This document shows, one piece after another, positions 35,946 to 43,196 of a stretch of DNA of 64,000 bases. The DNA lies in the NCBI RefSeq assembly GCF_000720115.1, contig NZ_JOIR01000007.1:62001-126000 (forward strand), given 5' to 3'. Source of the stretch: Streptomyces sp. NRRL F-2580. GTDB lineage: Bacteria > Actinomycetota > Actinomycetes > Streptomycetales > Streptomycetaceae. Under the pieces are notes generated by a model. It was not told where the DNA came from. It worked only from the letters and a program-made list of their open reading frames with translations, and made no database searches. Positions within the stretch are counted from its first letter, which is position 1, and every line of letters starts with the position of its first letter. The position numbers and the translations under genes were made by a program.

Positions 35946-37431
35946 GCGTTCCGTGCAGGCGGGCGCTGGGGCCGTTCAGTCCGGTGATCTCCACGCTCTT
36001 GCCGCGCTGGGCGTACCGGTGTTCGATCGCGTCAAGCGCGGCCACGGAGGAGGCGTCCCAGATGTGGGCGGCCGAGAGGTCGATGACCACCCTGTCCGGG
36101 TCACCGGCGTAGTCGAACTGCCCGACCAGGTCGTTGGAGGAGGCGAAGAACAGCTCGCCGGTGACGCAGTAGACGACCTGCCCGCCGTCCGGGTCGAGCA
36201 CGGAGGTGACGTTCGCCAGGTGCGCGACGCGCTTGGCGAAGATGACCGTCGCGCAGAGCGAGCCCACGACGACGCCCACGGCAAGGTTGTGGCTGACGAC
36301 CACGCAGACGACGGTGACGACCATGACGGCGACCTCACCGGCGGGCATCCGCTTGAGCGTCTTCGGCGCGATGGAGTGCCAGTCGAAGGTCGCGAGGCAG
36401 ACCATGACCATGACGGCTACGAGCGCGGCCATCGGGATCTCGGAGACGACCGGCCCGAAGGCGATGCACAGCACCATCAGGAAGGCGCCGGCGAGAAAGG
36501 TCGACAGCCTCGTCCGGGCCCCCGACACCTTCACATTGATCATCGTCTGGCCGATCATCGCGCAGCCGCCCATGCCGCCGAAGAGACCGGTGACGATGTT
36601 CGCGACGCCCTGGCCGATGGACTCCCGGGTCTTGGAGGACCGGGTGTCGGTGATCTCGTCGACCAGCTTCGCGGTCATCAGCGACTCCATCAGCCCGACG
36701 AGTGCCATGGCCAGCGCGTACGGCGCGATGAGCGTCAGCGTCTCCAGGGTCAGCGGTACGTCCGGCAGGCCGGGCGCGGGCAGCGCGGCCGGCAGGGCGC
36801 CCTTGTCGCCGACGGTCGGGACGGCGATGCCCGCCGCGACGGTGACCGTGGTCAGGATGACGATGGACACGAGCGGTGCCGGGACCGTCTTCGTCACCTT
36901 CGGGAAGAACACCATCAGTGCCAGGCCGGCCGCCATCAGCGGGTAGACGGCCCAGGGGACGCCGAGCAGTTCGGGGACCTGGGCCATGAAGACCAGGATG
37001 GCCAGCGAGTTGACGAAGCCGACCATCACCGACCTCGGGATGAACCGCATCAGCTTCGCCACGCCGAGTGCGCCGAGCAGGATCTGGAAGACGCCGGCCA
37101 GGATCACTGCGGCGACCAGGTGGCCGAGCCCGTGTTCCCGGTTCAGCGGGGCGATCACGAGAGCAACGGCGCCCGTCGCGGCGGAGATCATCGCGGGTCG
37201 GCCGCCGACCACGGAGATCACCACGGCCATCGTGAACGAGGCGAACAGCCCGATCGCCGGATCCACTCCGGCGATGATCGAGAACGAGATCGCCTCGGGG
37301 ATCAGTGCCAGCGCGACGACCAGGCCGGCGAGGACCTCGGTCCGGAACACCTTCGGCGAGAGCCAGACCGGCGGCGTCGGACGAAGGACGTCACGCAGCC
37401 GCGCGGATATGGGTGCAGGGGAAGCGGGCAC
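35917..37431 (-). CDS. SulP family anion transporter with STAS domain
   Basis: About 504 residues. Membrane part with 10-12 helices, including FRTEVLAGLVVALALIPEAISFSIIAGVDP and GMGGCAMIGQTMINVKVSGARTRLSTF. The C-terminal STAS domain has GELFFASSNDLVGQF and VVIDLSAAHIWDASSVAALD, where the DxSxxxxxDSS-like loop has Ala for one Ser. Transports sulfate, bicarbonate or other anions. GTG 37431 is preferred; longer in-frame starts run antisense through the tRNA region. Ends inside the SDR gene. Confidence 0.9.
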   Translation of the reverse strand: MPASPAPISARLRDVLRPTPPVWLSPKVFRTEVLAGLVVALALIPEAISFSIIAGVDPAIGLFASFTMAVVISVVGGRPAMISAATGAVALVIAPLNREHGLGHLVAAVILAGVFQILLGALGVAKLMRFIPRSVMVGFVNSLAILVFMAQVPELLGVPWAVYPLMAAGLALMVFFPKVTKTVPAPLVSIVILTTVTVAAGIAVPTVGDKGALPAALPAPGLPDVPLTLETLTLIAPYALAMALVGLMESLMTAKLVDEITDTRSSKTRESIGQGVANIVTGLFGGMGGCAMIGQTMINVKVSGARTRLSTFLAGAFLMVLCIAFGPVVSEIPMAALVAVMVMVCLATFDWHSIAPKTLKRMPAGEVAVMVVTVVCVVVSHNLAVGVVVGSLCATVIFAKRVAHLANVTSVLDPDGGQVVYCVTGELFFASSNDLVGQFDYAGDPDRVVIDLSAAHIWDASSVAALDAIEHRYAQRGKSVEITGLNGPSARLHGTLSGELSAGQ

Positions 37432-37575
37432 GGGCACGGACCTCGGGCTCGGGCACACCCGAACAGGCCGGCGGGCGTGCGGAGAAGACACGAAGGGCAA
37501 GACCGCCCGGACCCCCGGAAAAGCCGGCCAAGCCTTTCTTCCAGGTTCTCCCGAACGATCTCCGGGGACGCAGGA

Positions 37576-37606
37576 AGGGCCTGATCCACTGAGTGGATCA
37601 GGCCCT
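37576..37606 (-). terminator. original tRNA-Pro terminator, displaced by the element
   Basis: A 15-bp perfect stem (37576-37590 with 37592-37606) with one unpaired base. It directly abuts the left 59-bp repeat. Before integration it would have stood just after the 3' end of tRNA-Pro, 17 bp from the discriminator base. It is also upstream of the SulP gene. Confidence 0.7.
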
Positions 37607-37607
37607 C

Positions 37608-37666
37608 GACCTGGTCTTACGAAGTCGGGGTGGCGGGATTTGAACCCACGACCTCTTCGTCCCGAA
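37608..37666. other. attL, 59-bp direct repeat containing the 3' end of tRNA-Pro
   Basis: Perfect copy of 51849-51907. It contains the tRNA-Pro 3' half from the anticodon stem through the discriminator plus 17 bp of trailer. Beyond 37666 the sequence departs from tRNA-Pro, so this copy is not a functional tRNA. Confidence 0.92.
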
Positions 37667-38111
37667 GCATTCCGGGGCAAGGGGCGAGCTGCCCATTCTA
37701 CGGTGCTGACCGGCGGCGAAGGTCCGTGATCGTCCGTGGACGTCCGCCAGCCTCCGCCCCGGTTGTCACTCAGTTAGACACCCACCCGCCGGTCCTGACC
37801 GGACCAGCTGCGGCACAGGCCAACCCCGCACGTTTCCTCCGCTCGATCCGCCCAAGCGCATCCCTTGTCATGCTGCGCGCCACCGGCGGGCTCACACGAC
37901 TCCGGAGGCCCCGTGTACGCCACGCGTATAGCGAGGCCAAGGGCTTGGAGGCGACATCCGCCACCTCGCCAGTCCGCGAATAGGCCGCAGAGCTGGGCGG
38001 AGTAGGAGTGTTGGCCGCCGGTCTGTACCCCGACCGCCCCACGGCGGCCGGGGAAGTCCCGATTCTGATGTTCGGCTGCACCGGTGGGCCAAGGTTTGAT
38101 GTGATCTGAGG
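37667..38111. other. non-coding left end of the element
   Basis: No supportable gene. At 37765-37777 lies GTCACTCAGTTAG, identical to 51788-51800 beside the other att repeat, a likely integrase arm-type site. Otherwise I see nothing distinctive. Confidence 0.5.
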
Positions 38112-38666
38112 GTGAGTGGAGTAGTAGAGACCATCATCCCCTCGGCCTCGTCATTTGCGGCTGCCGGCCTTGCCGCCTGGTTGGCTGTGCGAGGGGTACG
38201 CCATCAGGCGAACACCCAGCACGCGCTAGCGGCAGGTACCCAAGCCGCGCAACGAGAGTCTGAGGCCCGCGCAGCGAGGCGGGAGGCGTACGCGAAGTTC
38301 ATTTCCGCTGCTGTGCGCACAGCGGGGCTGCTTGTCCGCGTGAGCGAGGCGGGCATCACCGAGGATGAGTACCGAGATCGCCGTGAGGGTGCGCAACAAG
38401 CTCTGCATGAGGTCATCGAGCATGAGGCAATCGTCAGCGTCGAAGGGCCGGCGGGCGTCGCTCTTGCGGCTGCTCAAGCGCGCCGAAGCCTCGACCACGA
38501 GCTGGCTGTCATCGTGGCGCACCGTCAGGCTCAGGGATCTCGGGAAGCCGTTGAGCAAGCTGGGAGCGCCCGACTGGAGGCGGTCGGGAGAATGACCACA
38601 GCCGCGCGCCGCGTCTTCAACGGGGAGAGCACCTTCGCGGCTCCGGCTCCCTGCAGGGCGGGATAG
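38112..38666 (+). CDS. hypothetical protein with N-terminal membrane anchor
   Basis: 184 residues from GTG. A short hydrophobic segment (SSFAAAGLAAWLAVRGV) is followed by a long charged helical region (AAQRESEARAARREAYAKFISAAVRTAGLLVRVSE..., EDEYRDRREGAQQALHEVIEHEAIVSVEGP), a layout common in phage and AICE membrane-proximal proteins. No family recognised. Located between attL and the tRNA-Val fragment. Confidence 0.6.
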   Translation: MSGVVETIIPSASSFAAAGLAAWLAVRGVRHQANTQHALAAGTQAAQRESEARAARREAYAKFISAAVRTAGLLVRVSEAGITEDEYRDRREGAQQALHEVIEHEAIVSVEGPAGVALAAAQARRSLDHELAVIVAHRQAQGSREAVEQAGSARLEAVGRMTTAARRVFNGESTFAAPAPCRAG

Positions 38667-38728
38667 CCGCTCCCGTTGATGTCAGATTTGGATGCAGAGT
38701 CCGCCGGGATCGGCGGGGGCCTTCGTTC

Positions 38729-38773
38729 TGGTGGGCGCCGACGGTTTCGAACCGCCGACATCTGCTTTGTAAG
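38729..38773 (-). pseudogene. 3' half of a tRNA-Val(TAC) gene, att-like fragment
   Basis: On the minus strand the 45 bases read as a complete tRNA 3' half. Anticodon loop CTTACAA (anticodon TAC), 3' anticodon stem AGCAG, variable loop ATGTC, T arm GGCGG-TTCGAAA-CCGTC, acceptor strand GGCGCCC, discriminator A, CCA. The sequence 5' of the anticodon loop does not form the matching stems, so no functional tRNA exists. A 13-bp direct repeat (CCGTTGATGTCAG, 38673-38685 and 38856-38868) flanks it. The rest of 38667-39108 holds no supportable gene. Confidence 0.75.
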
Positions 38774-39108
38774 CTCCCCCAGCCGCCCGATGCGCCACTC
38801 GCGGCCGAGGAGCCAGCCACGACCGCCGTGCAGGGTGCTCTGACGACATCCGCCGCCGTTGATGTCAGCGACGGATGTCAGGGGCTGCACAGACCCGCGG
38901 TCGTCCTGGCGGAGGGGAGTATCAAGCTCAGGCGACGCTCGCGTCGCCCGTACTGCCTCCAGCGCACGGTTCAAGTACCGGGCTAACCGTAGCCCAAAGG
39001 AAGTAACAATTAATGTCGCTTCCGACTCATCGGTTCACCGTGCCTTAGAATCGCATAGGCACTCGATGGTGCGAGAACGTCAAACCTGGCTGGCACAGCG
39101 GAGCGCGA

Positions 39109-39639
39109 ATGGGGCAAGCCAAAGACTTCACCGTGACGACATTCGGCCTCGTGATTGCTTTTTTCCTGCCAGGACTACTAGGGCTTTACGGTTTTAGCCT
39201 TTGGAACCACCAGGCCGCGGAAACATTCAGGACGTTCAAAACCTCCGGCTCAAATATCGGCCTCTTTCTATTGCTCCTAATGGCTTCACTGGCAGTCGGG
39301 CTTACCCTTACCCCAGTCCGAGCCCTGGTATACGAGGAGATCATTTGCAAGAATCATAAACCCCAAGGCAATCTATACAAGAACCTTCCCCGCAATAACC
39401 GACACGAAGGTTTTCGCACACTCATTGACGAGCAGTACAGGTATCACCAATTTTGGGGGAACGCATCTCTTGCGGCCACGCCCCTAATCATCCGTGTAAC
39501 CCTTAACCAATTTTCGGCATCCACACTGTCGGGATGCCTTACGATACTGGCCTTCGCGGCGGCTGAGGCCGTTACGGTCTGGGCCGCCATTGAGGGTTAC
39601 CTCAGGTACGTAATGAAGGTCAATGCACTTTTGCGGTAG
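39109..39639 (+). CDS. low-GC hypothetical membrane protein (cargo)
   Basis: 176 residues. Four hydrophobic segments: TTFGLVIAFFLPGLLGLYGF, IGLFLLLLMASLAVGLTL, a segment around ASLAATPLIIRVTL, and LTILAFAAAEAVTVWAAIEG. Between them is a basic loop (CKNHKPQGNLYKNLPRNNRHEG). GC is near 50 percent with rare Streptomyces codons (TTA, ATA, AAA), unlike its surroundings, which indicates recent transfer. Family unknown. Confidence 0.65.
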   Translation: MGQAKDFTVTTFGLVIAFFLPGLLGLYGFSLWNHQAAETFRTFKTSGSNIGLFLLLLMASLAVGLTLTPVRALVYEEIICKNHKPQGNLYKNLPRNNRHEGFRTLIDEQYRYHQFWGNASLAATPLIIRVTLNQFSASTLSGCLTILAFAAAEAVTVWAAIEGYLRYVMKVNALLR

Positions 39640-39668
39640 AAATACCGTATCGACGAAGGAGGGCGCAG

Positions 39669-40133
39669 ATGCCGAACGGGATTCCGCATTCTCCGGGCAC
39701 AGTGTCCGAGCATCACCCCGACCTATTGGAAATGAGAGCACGGTTCGAACGAGCGACCACCAGCCCAGTTTTCCAAGTAACGACATGCCTAGGGCTCATC
39801 GCGGGACTGTATCTCGCGGTTTCGCCTTGGGTTGTCGGGTTTCACGATCTCGACACGCTCACCATAAACAACCTTGTACTCGGAATCGGATACGTGTTAC
39901 CAATGACCGGACTGAGTCCAGCATACGACCGCACACACAGCATGGCGTGGATGCAAGCCATTGTCGGCGTCTGGACAATCGTCGCACCGTGGGTAGTGAG
40001 CGGCGAGGTCGCGACCATGGGAACTATCGCCAACAATTCTACTGTCGGAGCAATCGGCCTATTTCTGGCCCTGTCGGTCGCGGCATTAGGAAGGCATGCG
40101 TCATATACGCATCCCCACACCTTCCAGCGCTAG
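39669..40133 (+). CDS. SPW-repeat membrane protein (cargo)
   Basis: 154 residues. Two repeat units, LYLAVSPWVVGF and TIVAPWVVSG, each within a pair of membrane helices, match the SPW repeat family of integral membrane proteins. The N-terminal 35 residues are polar and cytosolic. GC is again clearly below the chromosomal level, as for the gene 30 bp upstream, so both probably arrived together. Function unknown. Confidence 0.75.
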   Translation: MPNGIPHSPGTVSEHHPDLLEMRARFERATTSPVFQVTTCLGLIAGLYLAVSPWVVGFHDLDTLTINNLVLGIGYVLPMTGLSPAYDRTHSMAWMQAIVGVWTIVAPWVVSGEVATMGTIANNSTVGAIGLFLALSVAALGRHASYTHPHTFQR

Positions 40134-40197
40134 GTTTCATCGGCCGCCAGCCCTGCCATTCCGGTCATAGGGTCCACCTTCTCCAGCCGGCCTCTGC

Positions 40198-40344
40198 TGT
40201 CATCCCGTCTGCCGTCGACCCACACGGAGTGATAGCGGGGCAGGCTTCTGGGGCCCAGGTGGAGCGCCCCGCTGGACGAACGACCTGGGCCCCAGAAGCC
40301 TGGTCTGCTATGGCTTGCCTGGGTCGACGGCAGACGGGATGACA
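40198..40344. repeat. 147-bp nested inverted repeat
   Basis: Outer arms: perfect 25 bp (40198-40222 with 40320-40344). Inner arms: perfect 19 bp (40242-40260 with 40283-40301), with partly paired linkers and a 22-base centre. It is non-coding, in the left arm of the element. Possible roles are a single-strand or replication origin, a MITE-like insertion, or a strong bidirectional terminator between the cargo and the convergent YdcF gene. Confidence 0.8.
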
Positions 40345-40716
40345 GCTCCCCACCCCCACCACAAACCGGCCCGCAGTCGCACGGCTGGCCCCGGTCATCC
40401 CGGAGCCTGAGCGCCCCCGCCGGAGGCATGTCTTTGAGCGGCTGGTGATGTCGGGCTTTGGGATCCCGCTGCTCGGCTCCTGGTGGCTCGCCGCGTTCCG
40501 CTGGGGCCCTGCGTCAGGGGTTGGGCCTGGTGGTTCTGGGCGGAGTCGTGGTTTCGCTCGGCTCGGGTGCTTCGTGGTCAAGGGCTGGCTTCGTGGGCTC
40601 GGGTACGTCAGCCGTACCGCGGGTCTCCCTCCATCGAACCCGTGCCGTCTGGCGCGCTCGCCGCGCTGTGCGCGGCGGGTGCCTTGATCGAGTAGGGCAA
40701 CCCTCGGCGCAGCAGC
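40345..40716. other. gene-poor interval
   Basis: No ORF with convincing codon bias, ribosome site or family motif. It lies between the nested palindrome and the 3' end of the YdcF-like gene. Confidence 0.5.
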
Positions 40717-41376
40717 TTAGGGCGCAGGAGCAGCGACGAGCCTGCTGGTGAAGCCCTTGTCGCGCAGGCGGTGATAGGCGGCGAGCACGGGGGCTGGCAC
40801 CGGCATTTGAATCATGAAGCCCTGAGCCGGGTAGAGCTGGAGCCGCTGGAGGGCGCCGACGAGCATGTCGATGACGAGCTTTGGATCGCCGATGGAATCG
40901 ACGTACTCCGTAAACGTCATCGGGGTGGACGCGCTGATTACCTCCACCTGCGGCCACAGCTTCCCCGCTGTGGCGTACGCGCGCCGCTCCTCGTACGGCT
41001 TGCTGATCAGCAGTACGGATTCGATGCGGCGTCCGGCGTCCTCCAGCAGGGCCCGGGTAAGTCGGATGTTCTCCCCGGTGTTGCGGGCGTTGGGCTCCAC
41101 GAGGACGTCCTCAGGCGGGACCCCCAGCTCCAACGCTCGCTCGCGATAGTGCACCGCCTCCCCGCGCGGCATCCGGGCGCGGGTCGTCGGGCTGGTGGCG
41201 CCCGTGAACACGATCAAGGGCGCCATGCCCCGCCGGTACAGCTCGACCGTCATGTCAGCCACGCCGAGGTCGTGGCTGCCGAGACCGACCGCGACTGAGC
41301 AGGGGCGCGGCTCGTGGTGCATCTGGTGGAAGTCCCAGATGAGTTCCGCGTCCGCCCACGCCTGCTCAGAGATCAC
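40717..41376 (-). CDS. YdcF family (DUF218) protein
   Basis: 219 residues, ATG at 41376 inside the GntR stop region (4-bp overlap). CSVAVGLGSHDLGVADMTVELYRRGMAPLIVFTG, then EPNARNTGENIRLTRALLEDAGRRIESVLLISKPYEERRAYATAGKLWP follow the DUF218/YdcF Rossmann-like fold (family pattern GGG...R...A...E..ST.EN). No membrane anchor is present, unlike many DUF218 proteins. It is co-transcribed with the element's regulator, so it probably belongs to the AICE control or maintenance module. Confidence 0.8.
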   Translation of the reverse strand: MISEQAWADAELIWDFHQMHHEPRPCSVAVGLGSHDLGVADMTVELYRRGMAPLIVFTGATSPTTRARMPRGEAVHYRERALELGVPPEDVLVEPNARNTGENIRLTRALLEDAGRRIESVLLISKPYEERRAYATAGKLWPQVEVISASTPMTFTEYVDSIGDPKLVIDMLVGALQRLQLYPAQGFMIQMPVPAPVLAAYHRLRDKGFTSRLVAAPAP

Positions 41377-42164
41377 TGCTGTTCGCCGCCTTCGGCCGAG
41401 TCGGGGACCTTGAACTCATACTCCCAGGCGAACCTCGATGCAGCGTGCACCCCAATGGCGAACTCGACGACAGTCCCATCTGCGGTGAAGGTCGTACGGT
41501 GCAGCTCGACTACCGGCTCGCCGGCGGGCAGCTTGAGGAGCTTGACCTCATCGGCTGTTGGGACGCGAGCGAAGATGCGTTCCTTCATGTGGTCGATCTC
41601 GTAGCCGGCGTCGTACAGGACCCGGAAGCCGCCGCCGCGTCCTGCTGGCCCTGGCGTGGGGTCCACGATGCGCGTGCCCTCGACGTGTTCAGGCCGGTAG
41701 TAGCTGGTCAGGGTGTGCGTAGGCTGCTCGCCCTCTTTGACCAGGCGTGCACGCGCGTACACCTGCGCGCCCGCAGGCAATCCGTGTGCGTCGGCCACTG
41801 GCGCGGGCGCCTCGATGAGGCTGACGGACTGGGTCTGCTCCCCGCGCTGGTAGGTGCGGCCGGAGGCGACCCGATCCGCGATGAATGCGACCTCGTCCCC
41901 GTCGCGCCACTTCGCCTTGTCGTATCGGCTGATCCCGATGCGCTTGAGGGGTGTCTGGGGGCGGACCATCGTCCCTACGCCGCGCGATGACGTGACGAGC
42001 CCTTCGGCCTCAAGGGCCCTGTAGGCGGCGTGGACGGTTGCCTTGGAGCCTTCACCCGCCTCGACGAGGTCGCGGATTTGCGGCAGTAGTTGGCCAGGGG
42101 TGTAGTCGCCGTTCTTGATCTGCTCGGCCAGCCTGTCGGCCAGCTCTCGCCACTTCGGTGCCAC
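41373..42164 (-). CDS. GntR-family (HutC subfamily) regulator of the element
   Basis: 263 residues from GTG 42164 with GAGGAG ahead. Winged helix: PKWRELADRLAEQIKNGDYTPGQLLPQIRDLVEAGEGSKATVHAAYRALEAEGLVTSSRGVGTMV. The UTRA-type ligand domain has HTLTSYYRPEHVEGTRIVD and VVELHRTTFTADGTVVEFAI. It is the positional and family counterpart of KorSA-type repressors that keep AICE transfer genes silent. Three palindromic sites stand immediately upstream. Confidence 0.9.
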   Translation of the reverse strand: MAPKWRELADRLAEQIKNGDYTPGQLLPQIRDLVEAGEGSKATVHAAYRALEAEGLVTSSRGVGTMVRPQTPLKRIGISRYDKAKWRDGDEVAFIADRVASGRTYQRGEQTQSVSLIEAPAPVADAHGLPAGAQVYARARLVKEGEQPTHTLTSYYRPEHVEGTRIVDPTPGPAGRGGGFRVLYDAGYEIDHMKERIFARVPTADEVKLLKLPAGEPVVELHRTTFTADGTVVEFAIGVHAASRFAWEYEFKVPDSAEGGEQQ

Positions 42165-42196
42165 CGGGCACTCCTCTCGACATGGCCAGTTTCCCA

Positions 42197-42267
42197 CAGT
42201 CCTAGGACATTGACAGTCCTAGGACTGGAGTGTCATGGTCTACCTAAGTGGCGAACAGTCCTAGGAC
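42197..42267. promoter_or_regulatory. three GTCCTAGGAC operators with a TTGACA promoter element
   Basis: CAGTCCTAGGAC occurs at 42197-42208, 42214-42227 (as the perfect palindrome CAGTCCTAGGACTG) and 42256-42267. A consensus -35 TTGACA (42210-42215) on the plus strand runs into the middle site. They lie between the GntR gene and the first gene of the rightward transfer operon, so one repressor could control both. Confidence 0.75.
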
Positions 42268-42364
42268 AGGACGCCGCTCCTCCGGGGGTCTTGTTTGGCC
42301 TGCCCGAGTGATCGACCACCGGCCGGTTTCACGACGCTTTCGACTGCTCTCGTCTGGAGTTCTC

Positions 42365-42835
42365 GTGCACGCTGCAACATTCGCTGCTGTCTTCGCTGCT
42401 CTGTACGTCGCTCACAGCGTGGGTGACCACTGGGTGCAGTCCTCCTGCCAGGCCGCCGACAAGGGCAAGCCCGGTTGGGTCGGCCGCCTGGCCGACACCC
42501 GCCACGTCGCCGGACTGACCATCACCAAGCTGGTGGTTCTCCTACCCGTTGCCCTACTGCTCGACCTGCACCTGACCGCCGCCGGCTTGCTGGCCGGTTT
42601 GGGCGTGGACGCGCTCACCCACTGGTGGGCGGATCGCCGCAGCACGCTCGCCTGGCTCGCCAAGGTCACCGGCAAGGCCGAGTTCTACGGTCTCGGAACG
42701 CCGGCCCACCCGGTGCACCCGGTCACCGCCGCCGGTGCCCCGGCGGCTCACCTCGGCACCGGGGCCTACGCCCTCGACCAGTCCTTCCACCACGTGTGGC
42801 TGCTGGTCGCCGCGCTGATCATCGCCACCGTCTGA
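42365..42835 (+). CDS. small membrane protein at the head of the transfer operon
   Basis: 156 residues from GTG 42365 with GGAG five bases upstream; an in-frame start 57 bp earlier is possible. VHAATFAAVFAALYVAHSVGDHWVQSS, then TITKLVVLLPVALLLDLHLTAAGLLAGLGVDALTHWW and YALDQSFHHVWLLVAALIIATV give three or four helices with conserved-looking His and Trp. It resembles DUF3307-type proteins. Located first after the operator cluster. Confidence 0.7.
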   Translation: MHAATFAAVFAALYVAHSVGDHWVQSSCQAADKGKPGWVGRLADTRHVAGLTITKLVVLLPVALLLDLHLTAAGLLAGLGVDALTHWWADRRSTLAWLAKVTGKAEFYGLGTPAHPVHPVTAAGAPAAHLGTGAYALDQSFHHVWLLVAALIIATV

Positions 42836-42863
42836 CCCCTTCACCGCCGAACGCAGCGCGGCC

Positions 42864-42883
42864 CCCGGCGCTGGAACGCCGGG
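42864..42883 (+). terminator. hairpin after the first transfer-operon gene
   Basis: CCCGGCG (42864-42870) and CGCCGGG (42877-42883) with a 6-base loop, 29 bp past the stop. May attenuate read-through into the next gene. Confidence 0.4.
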
Positions 42884-42926
42884 AGCCGCTGTTCGGGCCC
42901 GTTCCTCTCTCGAAGGAGCAAGACCT

Positions 42927-43196
42927 ATGAAGTCCATCGCCGCACTTCAGAACCTCGTTACCCCGTGGTCCGACGGCCTTGAGCCGACGGACGCAGAGCT
43001 GAACGCGATCGAGATCGAGCTGCCGCTGATCCTGGCGGAACGCGACCTGCTCGATGCGCAGATCATGACGCTGGACCGGATGCCCACCGAGGTGGACGAG
43101 CAGCGGCTCCGCCGGGCCCGCCGGCAGGTGCTCGCCGCCCGGACCGCGCTGGAGAACCGGGCAGCCCACCTTCCGTCCTCCGGTGGCGCGGCATGA
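42927..43196 (+). CDS. small helical protein (DUF6284-like)
   Basis: 89 residues: MKSIAALQNLVTPWSDGLEPTDAELNAIEIELPLILAERDLLDAQIMTLDR, then an Arg-rich helix. The DAEL..IE.E.PLI.AE..LLDAQI pattern recurs in AICEs and Streptomyces plasmids and is probably DUF6284. The stop overlaps the next gene by 4 bp, so it belongs to the transfer/spread operon. Confidence 0.75.
   Translation: MKSIAALQNLVTPWSDGLEPTDAELNAIEIELPLILAERDLLDAQIMTLDRMPTEVDEQRLRRARRQVLAARTALENRAAHLPSSGGAA

Noticed and set aside
37432..37680. N-terminal extension of the SulP transporter to 37680
   Set aside because: The extension is antisense through the tRNA fragment and terminator and has no transporter features; GTG 37431 is the sensible start.
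37608..37700. A second tRNA-Pro gene at the left end
   Set aside because: Only the 3' part is present; sequence after 37666 does not form the anticodon 5' stem, D arm or acceptor 5' strand.
38531..38974. 147-codon minus-strand ORF across the tRNA-Val fragment
   Set aside because: It runs antisense into the 38112-38666 gene, reads through the tRNA half and the 13-bp repeats, and lacks a ribosome site.
40345..40751. Short plus-strand ORFs of about 70-100 codons in three frames
   Set aside because: Overlapping frames with poor codon bias, no ribosome sites and no recognisable motif.
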